Positions 17,737 through 26,900 of a stretch of DNA of 64,000 nucleotides are shown here, piece after piece (the stretch's first letter is position 1; the number at the start of each line of letters is the position of its first letter). This DNA comes from Geitlerinema sp. PCC 7407. Lineage in GTDB: Bacteria > Cyanobacteriota > Cyanobacteriia > PCC-7407. The notes beneath the pieces are model-generated. The model was not told where the DNA came from, searched no databases, and saw only the letters and a list, made by a program, of their open reading frames with translations. The DNA lies in the NCBI RefSeq assembly GCF_000317045.1, contig NC_019703.1, forward strand, positions 124,001 through 188,000, in the 5' to 3' direction. The translations under genes and the position numbers were made by a program.

Positions 17737-18810
17737 TCAGGGGCACAGCAGATCCACCGTCTCGCAGAAGCCCTTGAGGATGCGGGCGCAGTGGGCGATC
17801 GCCCCTAGGTGGGCGATTTCGTAGCCGTGGGTGTTGTCCGTCGGGAAGCCGAGGCAGGCTGCCCGGGCCACGTGGCCAAACTTCATCGCAATAGAGCCGT
17901 CGCTGCCAAAGCCGCTAATCGTGGCAATTTGCAGCGGCAGGGCCATCTGCTCAGCGGCTTGCCGGATTTGGCGCGTCAAGTCCTCGTCGTAGATGCCGTA
18001 GCCGTCCTGGGCCAGCACCACCGGGACTGAGCCGCCCTCGATGGTGTATTCCGGCGCGAGGGGAATGATTTCTAGGGCAATGAGGGCGTCTAGGCGCTGC
18101 CGCTGACTGAAAAATAGGGCTCCCAGAGCGCCGACTTCTTCCTTGGCGGAGGCGACGAGATAGAGGTCCACAGCGGGCGTTTCGAGAATCTCGGCTAGGG
18201 CCAGCAAAATGGCGATCGACGCTTTGTTGTCGAGGGTGTAGCTGGCGATGTAGTCCTGGAGCCGAAAGGGCCGCTTGCGGTGCTTGCCGATGACGGCGCG
18301 CGTTCCGGGCCGAATCCCGGCGGCGGCCAGATCTTCGGGCGATCGCTTGGTTTCTACCCAGGCGTCTTCCCAGCGGACGGGCTTGTCTTCTTGCTGGGCC
18401 TTTTGGGGGGACTCGTGGGAAATATGGCGCGACCCGAAGGACAAAATGCCGCTGACCGTTTCGCGATCGCCCAGCAAATCTACGACGCCTTCACCGTACA
18501 CCCATGGAAACGCGCCCCCCAGCCTGCGCACCGCGATTCGGCCATTGGGCTCGACGGCCTTGACCATCATGCCGATCTCGTCTTTGTGGGCCGTGATGGC
18601 GATCGCCCGTCCGCGATCGCGCCCCGGAATGCGCGCCACAAAGTTTCCCGCGCTGTCCTGCCACGCCTCCAGGCCCAGCTGCCCAAACCGGTTCTCGAGC
18701 CAGCGATCGACCTCGGTCTCGACCCCGCTGGGAGAGTGGCAAAGCACCAGTTCTTCGATGATCGCAAACAGGCGATTGTAGGCCAAACAGTCAAAGTTCG
18801 CAGCGGTCAT
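17737..18810 (-). CDS. M42-family aminopeptidase
   Basis: 357-residue metallopeptidase of the M42 (glutamyl aminopeptidase/endoglucanase-like) family, with two metal ions per subunit. Signature positions are visible: TAHKDEIGMM (metal-binding His and catalytic Asp/Glu), TLDNKASIA (bridging Asp), SAKEEVGALG (catalytic Glu pair), ALEII (third ligand, Glu rather than the usual Asp), and DNTHGYEIAH near the C-terminus (last His). It should be cytosolic and trim peptides. The ATG at 18810 gives the usual family length; a longer frame adds a Pro/Arg-rich tail that is antisense-like. Confidence 0.88.
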   Translation of the reverse strand: MTAANFDCLAYNRLFAIIEELVLCHSPSGVETEVDRWLENRFGQLGLEAWQDSAGNFVARIPGRDRGRAIAITAHKDEIGMMVKAVEPNGRIAVRRLGGAFPWVYGEGVVDLLGDRETVSGILSFGSRHISHESPQKAQQEDKPVRWEDAWVETKRSPEDLAAAGIRPGTRAVIGKHRKRPFRLQDYIASYTLDNKASIAILLALAEILETPAVDLYLVASAKEEVGALGALFFSQRQRLDALIALEIIPLAPEYTIEGGSVPVVLAQDGYGIYDEDLTRQIRQAAEQMALPLQIATISGFGSDGSIAMKFGHVARAACLGFPTDNTHGYEIAHLGAIAHCARILKGFCETVDLLCP

Positions 18811-18844
18811 GCAGGGTGTCAAAAAGCGAAAGGAGCAAGAAAAA

Positions 18845-20284
18845 TTAGGGTGCGGGCGAAGCTGCCGGGCTGCTGGGTGCGGGACTGCTGGGGGCTGGGC
18901 TGCTGGGGGCTGCCGATGCCTCGGCCTCGGCGGCGGACTGGGCCGTTTGCAGCGCCTCTTGGGCCGAGAGGCCGTCCCCCTGGGTGCCAAAATACCCCAG
19001 CACCGCCGCCGCTTCGGCCCGCGTCACCAGCTTTTTGGGCTGAAACAGCGTCGTATAGCCAAAGGCGCGCCGGACATTGGACTGGTCGCCGCTTTGGTAG
19101 TCTGCAATCAAGGCGCGCTGAACCCGCGGGTCGATTTTGGCTGCGTCCTGGAAGCCCCAGGTTTGTTTCAAGGTTTCTAGGTTGGGCGCGGGCAGGCCCT
19201 GGCGCGAATCTAGCGGCACCTTCCACAGCAGCAGGGTTTCCCGCGACAGGGGCACCTCGGGCCGGAAGGTCGTCGCCCCAGCATCCCCGGCTAGGGGGCT
19301 GGGAATGATGCCCGCCTCGGCTAGTCCCTGAATGGCGCCAAAGTCTGGGTCCTGGGGCCGGATGTCTTGGAATGCGGGGGTCGAGGTTCCGACGGCAGGG
19401 CGAATCTGGCGGGCGGGCTGGTTGGCGTAGAGGGCGTTGTTGGCCCGGAACAGCCAGCGGGCAAACTCCCGCCGGGTCAGGGTTGCGTTGGGCTTGAAAG
19501 TGCTGGCGGGGGCGACGTTTTTGCCAGCGGGCGGCGCGAAAACGCCCAGCTCTGCCAAAGCGGCGATCGCCCCCCGAAAGGGTTCTGGAGCCTGATCGAG
19601 ATCCGTAAAGCGCTGGCCGCTCGAGCCACCCCCCAAAATCTCTCCGAGAGAAGCACCAGATCCAGCCTGGGGCGTCTCGGTGGCGCTGGGGCTGGCCGGG
19701 GGGCTCGCGGGAGCGCTGCCGTTGCCGCGGCTATAGCGAATTGAAAACTGGGTGGGACTGGCCGCAGGGGCGCTGGGGCTGGGGGAAGCAGGGGCGCCCG
19801 GAGAGGCTGGGGGGCTTGCGGTCGGGCTGCTGGGACTGGGAGAGGCCGTTGTCGGTGCTGCCGCTTCTAGCACTAGCTGCATGGTCAAGCTGCCTTGGCG
19901 AGCCTCTAGTCCGCTGCTGCCCGTCGAGGGCGCGATCGCCCAGTTATTTTCGGCCAGCACCTCTTGATAGAACTGCTGCACGCGATCGCCGCTGTCGGAC
20001 GTTTCCCAGCGCGTCACCGTCTCTGCGTTTTCTCCGACCGCCCGCTCCACCGCCACCAGTCTGGCGTTGGGATAGCGGGGCAGCTCTGCCGGGAAGTCCT
20101 CCGGCAGCTGAGCCGTGACGCTGGGCGACGGGCGCGGCGTTTCGCCGCCGTTGGTGAGCTGGGGATCCGCTTGCAGCGATCGCTCCAACGCATCACTCCC
20201 CGGCGAATTGGCGCATGCCGTCAGCCCCACCAACAGTCCCAGCGCCAAAGCAATCGAAAGCCCAGAACGACGAAGCAGCACCAC
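18845..20284 (-). CDS. SLH-domain lipoprotein with Pro/Ser-rich linkers
   Basis: 479-residue predicted lipoprotein. The lipobox LTAC gives C24 as the lipidated residue. Residues about 60-145 form a small domain (LPRYPNARLVAVERAVG, VQQFYQEVLAENNWAI) of a type seen in cyanobacterial envelope proteins. A Pro/Ala/Ser-rich linker follows (about 145-215). Then come SLH-type repeats (about 235-420, FTDLDQAPEPFRGAIAAL, FQDIRPQDPDFGAI). The end is a short Ser-Ser-Pro-Ala repeat tail. The combination of lipid anchor and SLH domains suggests a link between membrane and peptidoglycan polymer. It is a separate unit 34 bases downstream of the M42 gene's start. Confidence 0.8.
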   Translation of the reverse strand: MVLLRRSGLSIALALGLLVGLTACANSPGSDALERSLQADPQLTNGGETPRPSPSVTAQLPEDFPAELPRYPNARLVAVERAVGENAETVTRWETSDSGDRVQQFYQEVLAENNWAIAPSTGSSGLEARQGSLTMQLVLEAAAPTTASPSPSSPTASPPASPGAPASPSPSAPAASPTQFSIRYSRGNGSAPASPPASPSATETPQAGSGASLGEILGGGSSGQRFTDLDQAPEPFRGAIAALAELGVFAPPAGKNVAPASTFKPNATLTRREFARWLFRANNALYANQPARQIRPAVGTSTPAFQDIRPQDPDFGAIQGLAEAGIIPSPLAGDAGATTFRPEVPLSRETLLLWKVPLDSRQGLPAPNLETLKQTWGFQDAAKIDPRVQRALIADYQSGDQSNVRRAFGYTTLFQPKKLVTRAEAAAVLGYFGTQGDGLSAQEALQTAQSAAEAEASAAPSSPAPSSPAPSSPAASPAP

Positions 20285-20555
20285 AGATCAAGACCCACAC
20301 GACGAAAAATCAGAATCAATGTCTACGCTAGCGCAGAACGGCCACCCCGCCGAGGGCTCCCGAGCCGCCCTGAAACCCAGCGGTAATTTTGGACACCCGC
20401 TCTGCCGAGGCCTCTACCTTTCTACCGATAGGCAAGGCCCCAGGATTCGTGAATAATCACCAATAAATCAGCCGACGAAAAATCGCCCTAATTGATCAAA
20501 AACGCCTGTTTGTCCCCTCAGCGGTTCGTCCACCCAATCTTTTCACAGGTATCCT

Positions 20556-22496
20556 ATGGACCCCTCCTCCATCTCCGAGGCCAAAGTCCCCGACTCGGGC
20601 CAAACCGAAGTTCTCGACGTCCGAACGGGCGCAGCTCTGCCCACCAGCCAGACCCCCGACACCGAGGGCGTTGACGAGTTTGAGTTTCTCTTTACTCGCT
20701 CTATCGAATTTCGCCAAGAAACCCTCTACTTCATCGTCGTCGATCGCTTCAATGATGGTGATCCAGACAACAGTGCAGGCCCCAACGGAGACCTCTACGA
20801 CCCCGATCGCCAGGACTGGGGCAAGTACTGGGGCGGCGACATCCAGGGCATCATCGACAAACTCGACTACCTCAAGGGCATGGGCGTCACGGCCATTTGG
20901 CTCACCCCCCTCTTCGAGCAAGTCGAAAAACTCTTTTATGAAAAGCAGGCCGCCATCCACGGCTATTGGACCAAAGACTTTAAGCGTATAAACCCCCGAT
21001 ATATTGCCTCCGACGACAATCCCTCTCTATTCCAAACGCAAGAGACCGTTTTCGATCGCCTGATCGCCGAGCTTCACAAGCGCGGCATGAAGCTGATCTT
21101 GGACATCGTCTGCAACCACAGCAGCCCCGACACTGGCGGCATCAAAGGCCGCCTTTTCGATGACGGAGTCCTCATCGCGGACTTCAACAACGACGCCAAC
21201 CACTGGTACCACCACTACGGCGAAGTCACCGACTGGGACGACGAGTGGCAGGTGCAAAACTGCGAATTGGCCGGTCTAGCCAGCTTCAACGAAAACAACT
21301 CTGACTATCGCAACTACATCAAGTCGGCCATCAAGCTGTGGCTGGATCGGGGCGTCGATGCCCTGCGCGTTGACACCGTCAAGCACATGCCGATCTGGTT
21401 TTGGCAGGAGTTCAACGCGGATATCCAGGCCCACAAGCCCGATGTCTTCATCTTCGGCGAATGGATCTACAGCAGCCCCAGCGACGATCGCTCGGTGGAG
21501 TTCGCCAACAAGTCCGGCATGACCATCCTCGATTTTGGGCTGTGTATGGCCATCCGCCATGCCCTAGGGCTCTACCACGAGGGCGGCTTTCACCTGATCC
21601 AAGAGATCTTTGATCAAGACCACCGCTACCGCGCGGCGACGGAACTGGTGACCTTTATCGACAACCACGATATGCACCGCTTCCAGACCCTCAATCCGGA
21701 TCTGGATGTCTTGCGGCTGGCGACGGTGCTGATCATGACGGCGCGGGGAATTCCGTGCATCTATTACGGCACGGAGCAGGGTCTCCACGACGACACCAAC
21801 GGTGACCAAAATCCCTACGGCAATAACGACCCCTACAATCGCCCGATGATGGAGCAGTGGGACACCAATGCAGTGCTCTATCGGGATGTGCGCCTGCTGT
21901 CGGGGCTGCGCCGCCTTAACCCGGCGGTGTCCATGGGCAGCCTGTGGCAAAAATATCTCACGCCGGATATCTACTGCTATGTGCGGCGCTACCGAGATTC
22001 TCGCTGCTTTGTGGCGATGAATCGGGGGGAAGGCGCGACCCTGGAGACGGTGGAGACGGATCTGCCTGATGGTGAGCACACCTGTGTGCTGACGCGCCGG
22101 AAGCTGGAGGTAGTCGAAGGCCGCCTGAACAATCTAGAGCTGGCGCCCAAGGAAGTTTTGGTCCTGAGTCACGTGGGCGAGCGCGTCAAAGGGAAGGTGA
22201 TCGTGCGGGTGCAGCTCGACGGCCTGGCGACGCAGCTGGGAGAGACGATCGTGGTGACGGGGGACTGTCCGGAGCTAGGCAACTGGGACATCGCAAAGGC
22301 GTACCCGCTGGAGTACATCAACTCCAATTTGTGGTTTGGCGAGATTCCCTTTGAGGAGAGCGCTGGTAAGCCGATTTTGTTTAAGTATGCGATGTGGCGC
22401 GAGGGGCGATCGCCGGTCCGCGAGAACCTGGTGGCTCGCCGCTGGATCGTAGCGGAGGAGGGGATTATTCAGTGGCGAGATACCTGGAGCGCCTAG
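20556..22496 (+). CDS. GH13 alpha-amylase family enzyme with C-terminal CBM20
   Basis: 646 residues without a signal peptide, so probably cytosolic. The GH13 barrel (about 50-480) opens with FYFIV-like LYFIVVDRFNDGD. It has nucleophile D273 (DALRVDTVKH), acid/base E302 (FIFGEW) and transition-state Asp D372 (FIDNHDMHRF). The last 100 residues are a starch-binding CBM20 (VTGDCPELGNWDIAKAYPL). The substrate is probably glycogen or maltodextrin; a cyclodextrin-type transferase activity cannot be excluded. The ATG at 20556 has only a weak AGGT upstream. The gene is followed by a strong GAAA-loop terminator. Confidence 0.88.
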   Translation: MDPSSISEAKVPDSGQTEVLDVRTGAALPTSQTPDTEGVDEFEFLFTRSIEFRQETLYFIVVDRFNDGDPDNSAGPNGDLYDPDRQDWGKYWGGDIQGIIDKLDYLKGMGVTAIWLTPLFEQVEKLFYEKQAAIHGYWTKDFKRINPRYIASDDNPSLFQTQETVFDRLIAELHKRGMKLILDIVCNHSSPDTGGIKGRLFDDGVLIADFNNDANHWYHHYGEVTDWDDEWQVQNCELAGLASFNENNSDYRNYIKSAIKLWLDRGVDALRVDTVKHMPIWFWQEFNADIQAHKPDVFIFGEWIYSSPSDDRSVEFANKSGMTILDFGLCMAIRHALGLYHEGGFHLIQEIFDQDHRYRAATELVTFIDNHDMHRFQTLNPDLDVLRLATVLIMTARGIPCIYYGTEQGLHDDTNGDQNPYGNNDPYNRPMMEQWDTNAVLYRDVRLLSGLRRLNPAVSMGSLWQKYLTPDIYCYVRRYRDSRCFVAMNRGEGATLETVETDLPDGEHTCVLTRRKLEVVEGRLNNLELAPKEVLVLSHVGERVKGKVIVRVQLDGLATQLGETIVVTGDCPELGNWDIAKAYPLEYINSNLWFGEIPFEESAGKPILFKYAMWREGRSPVRENLVARRWIVAEEGIIQWRDTWSA

Positions 22497-22532
22497 GCCT
22501 GGGCATCTAGAAGCCTAGAAGCCTAGAACACG

Positions 22533-22560
22533 AAAAGCGAGCCGGAAACGGCTCGCTTTT
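22533..22560. terminator. Bidirectional terminator between amylase and glycosyltransferase genes
   Basis: Perfect 12-bp stem AAAAGCGAGCCG / CGGCTCGCTTTT with a GAAA tetraloop, serving both convergent genes. Confidence 0.85.
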
Positions 22561-22598
22561 TGGCACCAGGCAAAAGGTGAAGGGCTGGGCAGGGAGAA

Positions 22599-23726
22599 TT
22601 ATCGGGCGGTGGTGTAGAGGGTTTGGAGCTGGGTGCGATAGTTTTGGGTGCTGAGGGGGGCAACGCGCTGGCGAGCGCGATCGCCCATTTGCTGGCGCAG
22701 GCTGGGGTTTTCGATTAGCTGCTGGAGGCGATCGCTCAGCTGGGTGACATCTCCAGGCTGAATCAAAATCCCGGTGTCGTTGGACGTAATAATTTCGCCA
22801 ATGCCGCCAACGGGCGTCGTGACCACAGGCAAGGCCCAGCTCATGGCTTCCAGGATGGCCATGGGCAGCCCTTCGTTGTAGGACGGCAGGACAAATACAT
22901 GGGCGTGAGCCAGGAGCTGGTCGCGCTGGGCGCGGTTGATCCAGCCGGGGAAGGTGACCTGCTCACCGATGCCGAGGCGCTGGGCGAGCTGGCGGGCCTC
23001 GGCGACGGCTCCGTCTCCAGCCAGGGTCAGGGAGGTGCGATCGCGCACTTCTTCGGGCATGCGGGCAAAGGCTTCGAGCAAGTCAAAGGCGCCCTTGCGC
23101 TCTCCGATGCGTCCCAAAAACACCAGCCGCACGCGATCGCCCTTGGTTCGGTTGGGCACCGTCTCCGGCAGCTGGACCGGATTGAGCATCACCACCACCC
23201 GCGAAGCCGAAAGGCCGCAGCGCTTGACGTAGTAGTCGCGCCAGCTCTCGGACAGCACGATGAAGTAAGCACACTGCCGGAAAACCAGGCTCAGCACCCG
23301 CTGGGCCAGCCGAGGCAAATTGTCATAAAACAGATGGAACTCACAGCCGTGGGCGTGAGTGATGACCGGCTTTTGGAACAGGACCGCCAGCAAGATCAAA
23401 AGAGCCGTTCGCCAAGCGCTGCCCCGCTCCGATAGATGGATGTGAACCACATCAACTTTCTGGGCCAAGAGCAGACCGGCAAATTGCAGCAGCGCTCGGA
23501 AATAGACCTTGATGCGATGGAGCGCTGACCCCTCGTCGTGTTCGCTGATATGGCGCACGCTGACCCCGTCGTAGCACTGCTCCATGATCAGGTTTTCAAC
23601 CGACGCCATGCCGCCCTGCTGCTCCAGGCTAGGGCCAAGCATCACGACGCGCTTGGGGGAGCGAGTGGTGGGCGCGATCGCCCGTCGGAGGGCATTGCAG
23701 GGGGCTTGCTGGGTGGAAACTCGCAT
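22599..23726 (-). CDS. GT4-family glycosyltransferase
   Basis: 375-residue GT-B glycosyltransferase. The N-terminal acceptor domain contains VVMLGPSLEQQGGMASV and ITHAHGCEFH. The donor-binding half has LVFLGRIGERKGAFDLLEA and the E-x7-E motif in PSYNEGLPMAILEAMSWA. Such enzymes transfer a sugar from a nucleotide sugar to a lipid-linked or polysaccharide acceptor at the inner membrane face. No other polysaccharide gene is adjacent, so the pathway is unknown. A 12-base direct repeat (GAAGCCTAGAAC) lies just outside each end of the gene. Confidence 0.88.
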   Translation of the reverse strand: MRVSTQQAPCNALRRAIAPTTRSPKRVVMLGPSLEQQGGMASVENLIMEQCYDGVSVRHISEHDEGSALHRIKVYFRALLQFAGLLLAQKVDVVHIHLSERGSAWRTALLILLAVLFQKPVITHAHGCEFHLFYDNLPRLAQRVLSLVFRQCAYFIVLSESWRDYYVKRCGLSASRVVVMLNPVQLPETVPNRTKGDRVRLVFLGRIGERKGAFDLLEAFARMPEEVRDRTSLTLAGDGAVAEARQLAQRLGIGEQVTFPGWINRAQRDQLLAHAHVFVLPSYNEGLPMAILEAMSWALPVVTTPVGGIGEIITSNDTGILIQPGDVTQLSDRLQQLIENPSLRQQMGDRARQRVAPLSTQNYRTQLQTLYTTAR

Positions 23727-24296
23727 CAGAGATGTCTTCCTTTTGCCGGGATGAATTTGCCTGGAAGCCTAGAACTAAATCGCCAGTGTACGAACCGCAG
23801 ATGCCTCAAGAACAAACACCGTGAGCGGGTGGTGGGCGTGGGAGAAGGCGGGGCCTGGGAGAACCTGAGAGGTTAGCTGCCTTCCCGTGGCGATCGCTCT
23901 GCTCGTATCAATCGCTACGCAGGATTCCTGGGAGATGCCCTATCAAGCACCATACTGATCCTGAGGAGCCTTGCTCATCAGCGAGATTGCCGATTTTCTC
24001 TGCTCTTTAGCCCCAAACACGTGAATTTACGGAAAACACCTCAGGCTCCAGCCAGGAAGCGCGATTTCACCCCGAGAGAGGGCCAAACTGCAAAACCTTG
24101 GCCGTTGGCTACTGCCAGTGTATCGGTAGCAAGTAAGACTTGTTTAACGAAAGTTCATACGGATCCAGCAGGACTGAGACCATCCAGGAAATTGGGTTAA
24201 AACACGCACAATGCTGCCAATGATTCTCTTGGGGCGTCCTGAAAACGGCAGCCTCACCCGCCGCCATTGCAGCGATCGCCCCTCGCGCCGCGCTAC
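23727..24296. other. Intergenic region, no gene seen
   Basis: 570 bases upstream of two minus-strand genes' boundary (start of the glycosyltransferase, stop of the secreted protein). It has lower G+C than its neighbours around 23980-24200. A 63-codon minus-strand frame at 24109-24300 lacks a ribosome binding site and looks accidental. Confidence 0.4.
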
Positions 24297-25823
24297 TCAC
24301 TCAAAGCGCACGTACTGATCGAGATCGCGAATCGTGGGGTCGGGGAACTCCTCGATCAGCTGCCAGAGCACCGTGTAGCTGCCGTCCACCCGACGGCTGA
24401 TCGGGCGAACGGCCACCAAAACATCGCTGCTGTCGGTGTCGAGACGCAGCTCTAGGTAGCGGCGATCGCGCACCGGCAGCGGTCGACCTTCTACGATCGC
24501 CTCCGGCAGCTCGAACTGGAGCGATCGCACCAGATAGGTGTGGCCCACCACCAGCGGAATTTGACCATTTTGAAAGGTCTCGAGCGCCCTCTCGTCGCCC
24601 TTGTTGCGCAAGAAGCGCCGCTGATCGCGCTGGAGATCGGCCAAGGTTTCCGGCGGCTGGTAGCCCATGAACAGGGAGCGCAGCTCCGGTGAAAGCGCCT
24701 GGCGATCGACTTTGAGCTGGGAATCGAGGGCGTCGAGGGGCGTCTGGCCCAGGTCCGCCATGAAGCCGTAGTGCAGCCCCACCGGCGCAAACTGGAGGCG
24801 ATCGCCCGCCACTTGCAGCGCCAGCAGCGGCGATCCCTCGGCGCGCTGCGGCACCAGCGGACTAAAGGGGTAGCGCTCTTCGACCGTGGGCATCAGCCGG
24901 TTGCGCAGCTGATTGGGGTCGGGCTGATAGACCGCAGCGGGCAGCAGCCGCGCGATGCCGGTGTTGGGCTGGGCCAAAAAAGCTTGGTAATAGTCCGCCT
25001 CGGGCTCGTACAAATCGTAGGTCAGCTCATCTAGAGACGTCATCATTTCCTGACGATTGGCGAAGCGGGGACTGCCCGGAAATGCCGCCTGAATTTGCTC
25101 ATTCAGGGCGCGAATGCTGCGGACTTGGGTCAGCAGGCCGTCCGGTGGCGCGATCGCCGGCTGCATGGGCGGCGAGTAGTTCACCAGCGGCTTCATCGGC
25201 TGCTCGACCACCGGTGTCATCGCCATCGGCGCCGCTGGCACTCTCCCCTGGACAGGGTCAGCGGCGTCCCGCAGGTTGCCATGGCGCATCTGAGGGATGC
25301 CGGCCCGATTGACGGTCACCTCGCCACTCACCAGGGGCAGCGGCTCCACCTCGGCCACGCTCCCGAGGGCCATCACGCGCCGGTCGAGGTCAGGCCGCAG
25401 GGCCTTGAGGCGGTCTGCTGCGGCGTACAGTCCGCAGTAGGCCTGAACCTGGGGGCCGCTGGGCAGGCTGGCGCTAGCGCCAGTGGCCGGAAGACTGGGG
25501 GCTAGGTCACCGCACAGCAGATCCGGCAGGGGGTAAGCGCTGCGCAAAAAGCGATCGACAGCGCCCAAATGAAGCGTGATTTGCCCTTCGGCTGCGCGGA
25601 CGCGATTGGGGTCAGGCGAGAGCAGCGCCTCTTCGATCCGGTCGATCAGGAAGCTTTGTTCTTGGACCAGGCGATAGGCCTGGGGCCAAAATTCAGTCTG
25701 GAGAACGCGATCGCCCGTTTCTTGGGCAACGACCGTCGGTACGGGATCTGCCGCGATCGCCTGTCCTCCCAAGCTTCCCAGACACACGGGGACCAGCAGA
25801 GCAGCTACGTAACGCATCATCAT
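24297..25823 (-). CDS. Secreted protein of unknown function
   Basis: 508 residues from the ATG at 25823. A signal peptide of about 25 residues ends in QAIA. Beyond it I recognise no domain. The N-terminal part is helical (QTEFWPQAYRLVQEQSFLIDRI), then there is a Pro-rich linker (about 195-235), a helical segment around 240-300, and a C-terminal beta-rich region (PLVVGHTYLVRSLQFELPEAI, RYLELRLDTDSSDVLVAVRPI). A GTG at 25850 is an alternative start but would put extra charged residues before the signal peptide. AGGT precedes the ATG. Probably a periplasmic or envelope protein. Confidence 0.7.
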   Translation of the reverse strand: MMMRYVAALLVPVCLGSLGGQAIAADPVPTVVAQETGDRVLQTEFWPQAYRLVQEQSFLIDRIEEALLSPDPNRVRAAEGQITLHLGAVDRFLRSAYPLPDLLCGDLAPSLPATGASASLPSGPQVQAYCGLYAAADRLKALRPDLDRRVMALGSVAEVEPLPLVSGEVTVNRAGIPQMRHGNLRDAADPVQGRVPAAPMAMTPVVEQPMKPLVNYSPPMQPAIAPPDGLLTQVRSIRALNEQIQAAFPGSPRFANRQEMMTSLDELTYDLYEPEADYYQAFLAQPNTGIARLLPAAVYQPDPNQLRNRLMPTVEERYPFSPLVPQRAEGSPLLALQVAGDRLQFAPVGLHYGFMADLGQTPLDALDSQLKVDRQALSPELRSLFMGYQPPETLADLQRDQRRFLRNKGDERALETFQNGQIPLVVGHTYLVRSLQFELPEAIVEGRPLPVRDRRYLELRLDTDSSDVLVAVRPISRRVDGSYTVLWQLIEEFPDPTIRDLDQYVRFE

Positions 25824-26069
25824 TGGCAACCTAGTGCGAAGAACATTCACCGCGAGCCTTGGCGGCTCTCAGCGCAATGGCTTCCAGAGCAAAGGCCTCC
25901 TAGGCCACGCCCTTGAACCCCACAGATCCAGGTTGCCCACTTTGCTCTATAAAAATTTCGTAAAGGGGCAAATCAAACCGCGATCGCTTGCCAAACTCTT
26001 CTGCGCGATCGCGGCAGCGGTCGTTTTTGCCCGATAAACTCACGCTGACCGCTGGACGTGGCTTTGGGC

Positions 26070-26429
26070 TCAGCTCACCATATTGCGAGGAACCCCCTCT
26101 AGAGCTTCCTCTTCGGTCTCAAAAATCTCGAACACCGAGTCCATCATCGTCACTTCAAACACCAGCTTCGCCTCTGGATGGACATTACAGATGCGAAAAC
26201 TGCCCTTGACCTTGTCTGCATCCCGCATGCCCGCGACCAGCGACGTCAGTCCCGAGCTATCAATAAAATTGACCTGTCCCAGGTTCACCACAATGTGGGG
26301 GCTCAGCTTCGAGATACATTCCTGGAGCTTGAGGCGAAACTGCCACGCTGTCGTAATGTCAATCCGACCAACAGGGGTCAAAACAATGACCGTTTGACCA
26401 TCGCGCGTTGTGTAGGTTTTTTGTTCCAT
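26070..26429 (-). CDS. STAS-domain anti-sigma factor antagonist-like protein
   Basis: 119-residue single STAS domain (SpoIIAA/RsbV type). The phosphorylatable serine lies in the conserved NFIDSSGLTSL segment (about 64-74). Such proteins act in partner-switching: the unphosphorylated form binds an anti-sigma kinase or related regulator. No cognate RsbW-like kinase or PP2C phosphatase gene is in the window. The ATG at 26429 was chosen over an upstream frame start because it begins at the first strand of the domain. Confidence 0.88.
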   Translation of the reverse strand: MEQKTYTTRDGQTVIVLTPVGRIDITTAWQFRLKLQECISKLSPHIVVNLGQVNFIDSSGLTSLVAGMRDADKVKGSFRICNVHPEAKLVFEVTMMDSVFEIFETEEEALEGVPRNMVS

Positions 26430-26900
26430 GTGAATTACTGACCCTCTGCTCATAACTCTTGATGGTGCCGCCGCTCAAGGCTTGCTGTTGACTTCGCTGT
26501 TAACCTTGCAGCGCAAGCCATGGGCGCGATCTCGTGAGCCAACCCAATCTCTCTGGAAGGTTTAATGAATTTGCTACCTATCTTCTAACATTCAACGGAA
26601 GTCGTAGCGTGTTTTGAGACGAGTCCCCCAAGACCCCAGCACCGCTAGGAGCGCGCTGAGGCGCAAATAATTGACCCGGAAATAAAAAAATTAGCGTAAT
26701 CAATCGAAGCTTACAGCAATTTCTGCGACCCGACATCCCGCGCTTTGGGTTGGGGCTTGGCCGCTCCCCCGGCCGCGAGAACGAGATCGGTTTGCCGGTG
26801 GGCGATCGCATCGACACAAGAAACCCACTGTTCATCTTTGGAAGACCGGTGAGTCAGTGAACAGTGGGTCACGGTCTGAAAAAGCCCGTGCAAAATCAGG
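26430..26900. other. Intergenic region between the STAS gene and hemF
   Basis: About 470 bases. The left half is A+T-rich and probably carries the STAS promoter. The right end has the hemF terminator. No coding frame is convincing. Confidence 0.4.
26823..26869 (-). terminator. Probable hemF terminator
   Basis: 12-bp perfect inverted repeat ACCCACTGTTCA / TGAACAGTGGGT with a 23-base loop. On the minus strand it is followed by TTTCTTGTG, 32 bases past the hemF stop. Confidence 0.65.

Noticed and set aside
18900-19900. Pro/Ser/Ala-coding repeats in the SLH lipoprotein considered as a DNA repeat element
   Set aside because: The repetition follows from low-complexity protein sequence in frame and does not extend outside the gene.
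22510-22529. Tandem GAAGCCTA units read as a possible insertion-sequence end
   Set aside because: No transposase is nearby and the repeat is too short to call an element; kept only as a low-interest direct repeat.
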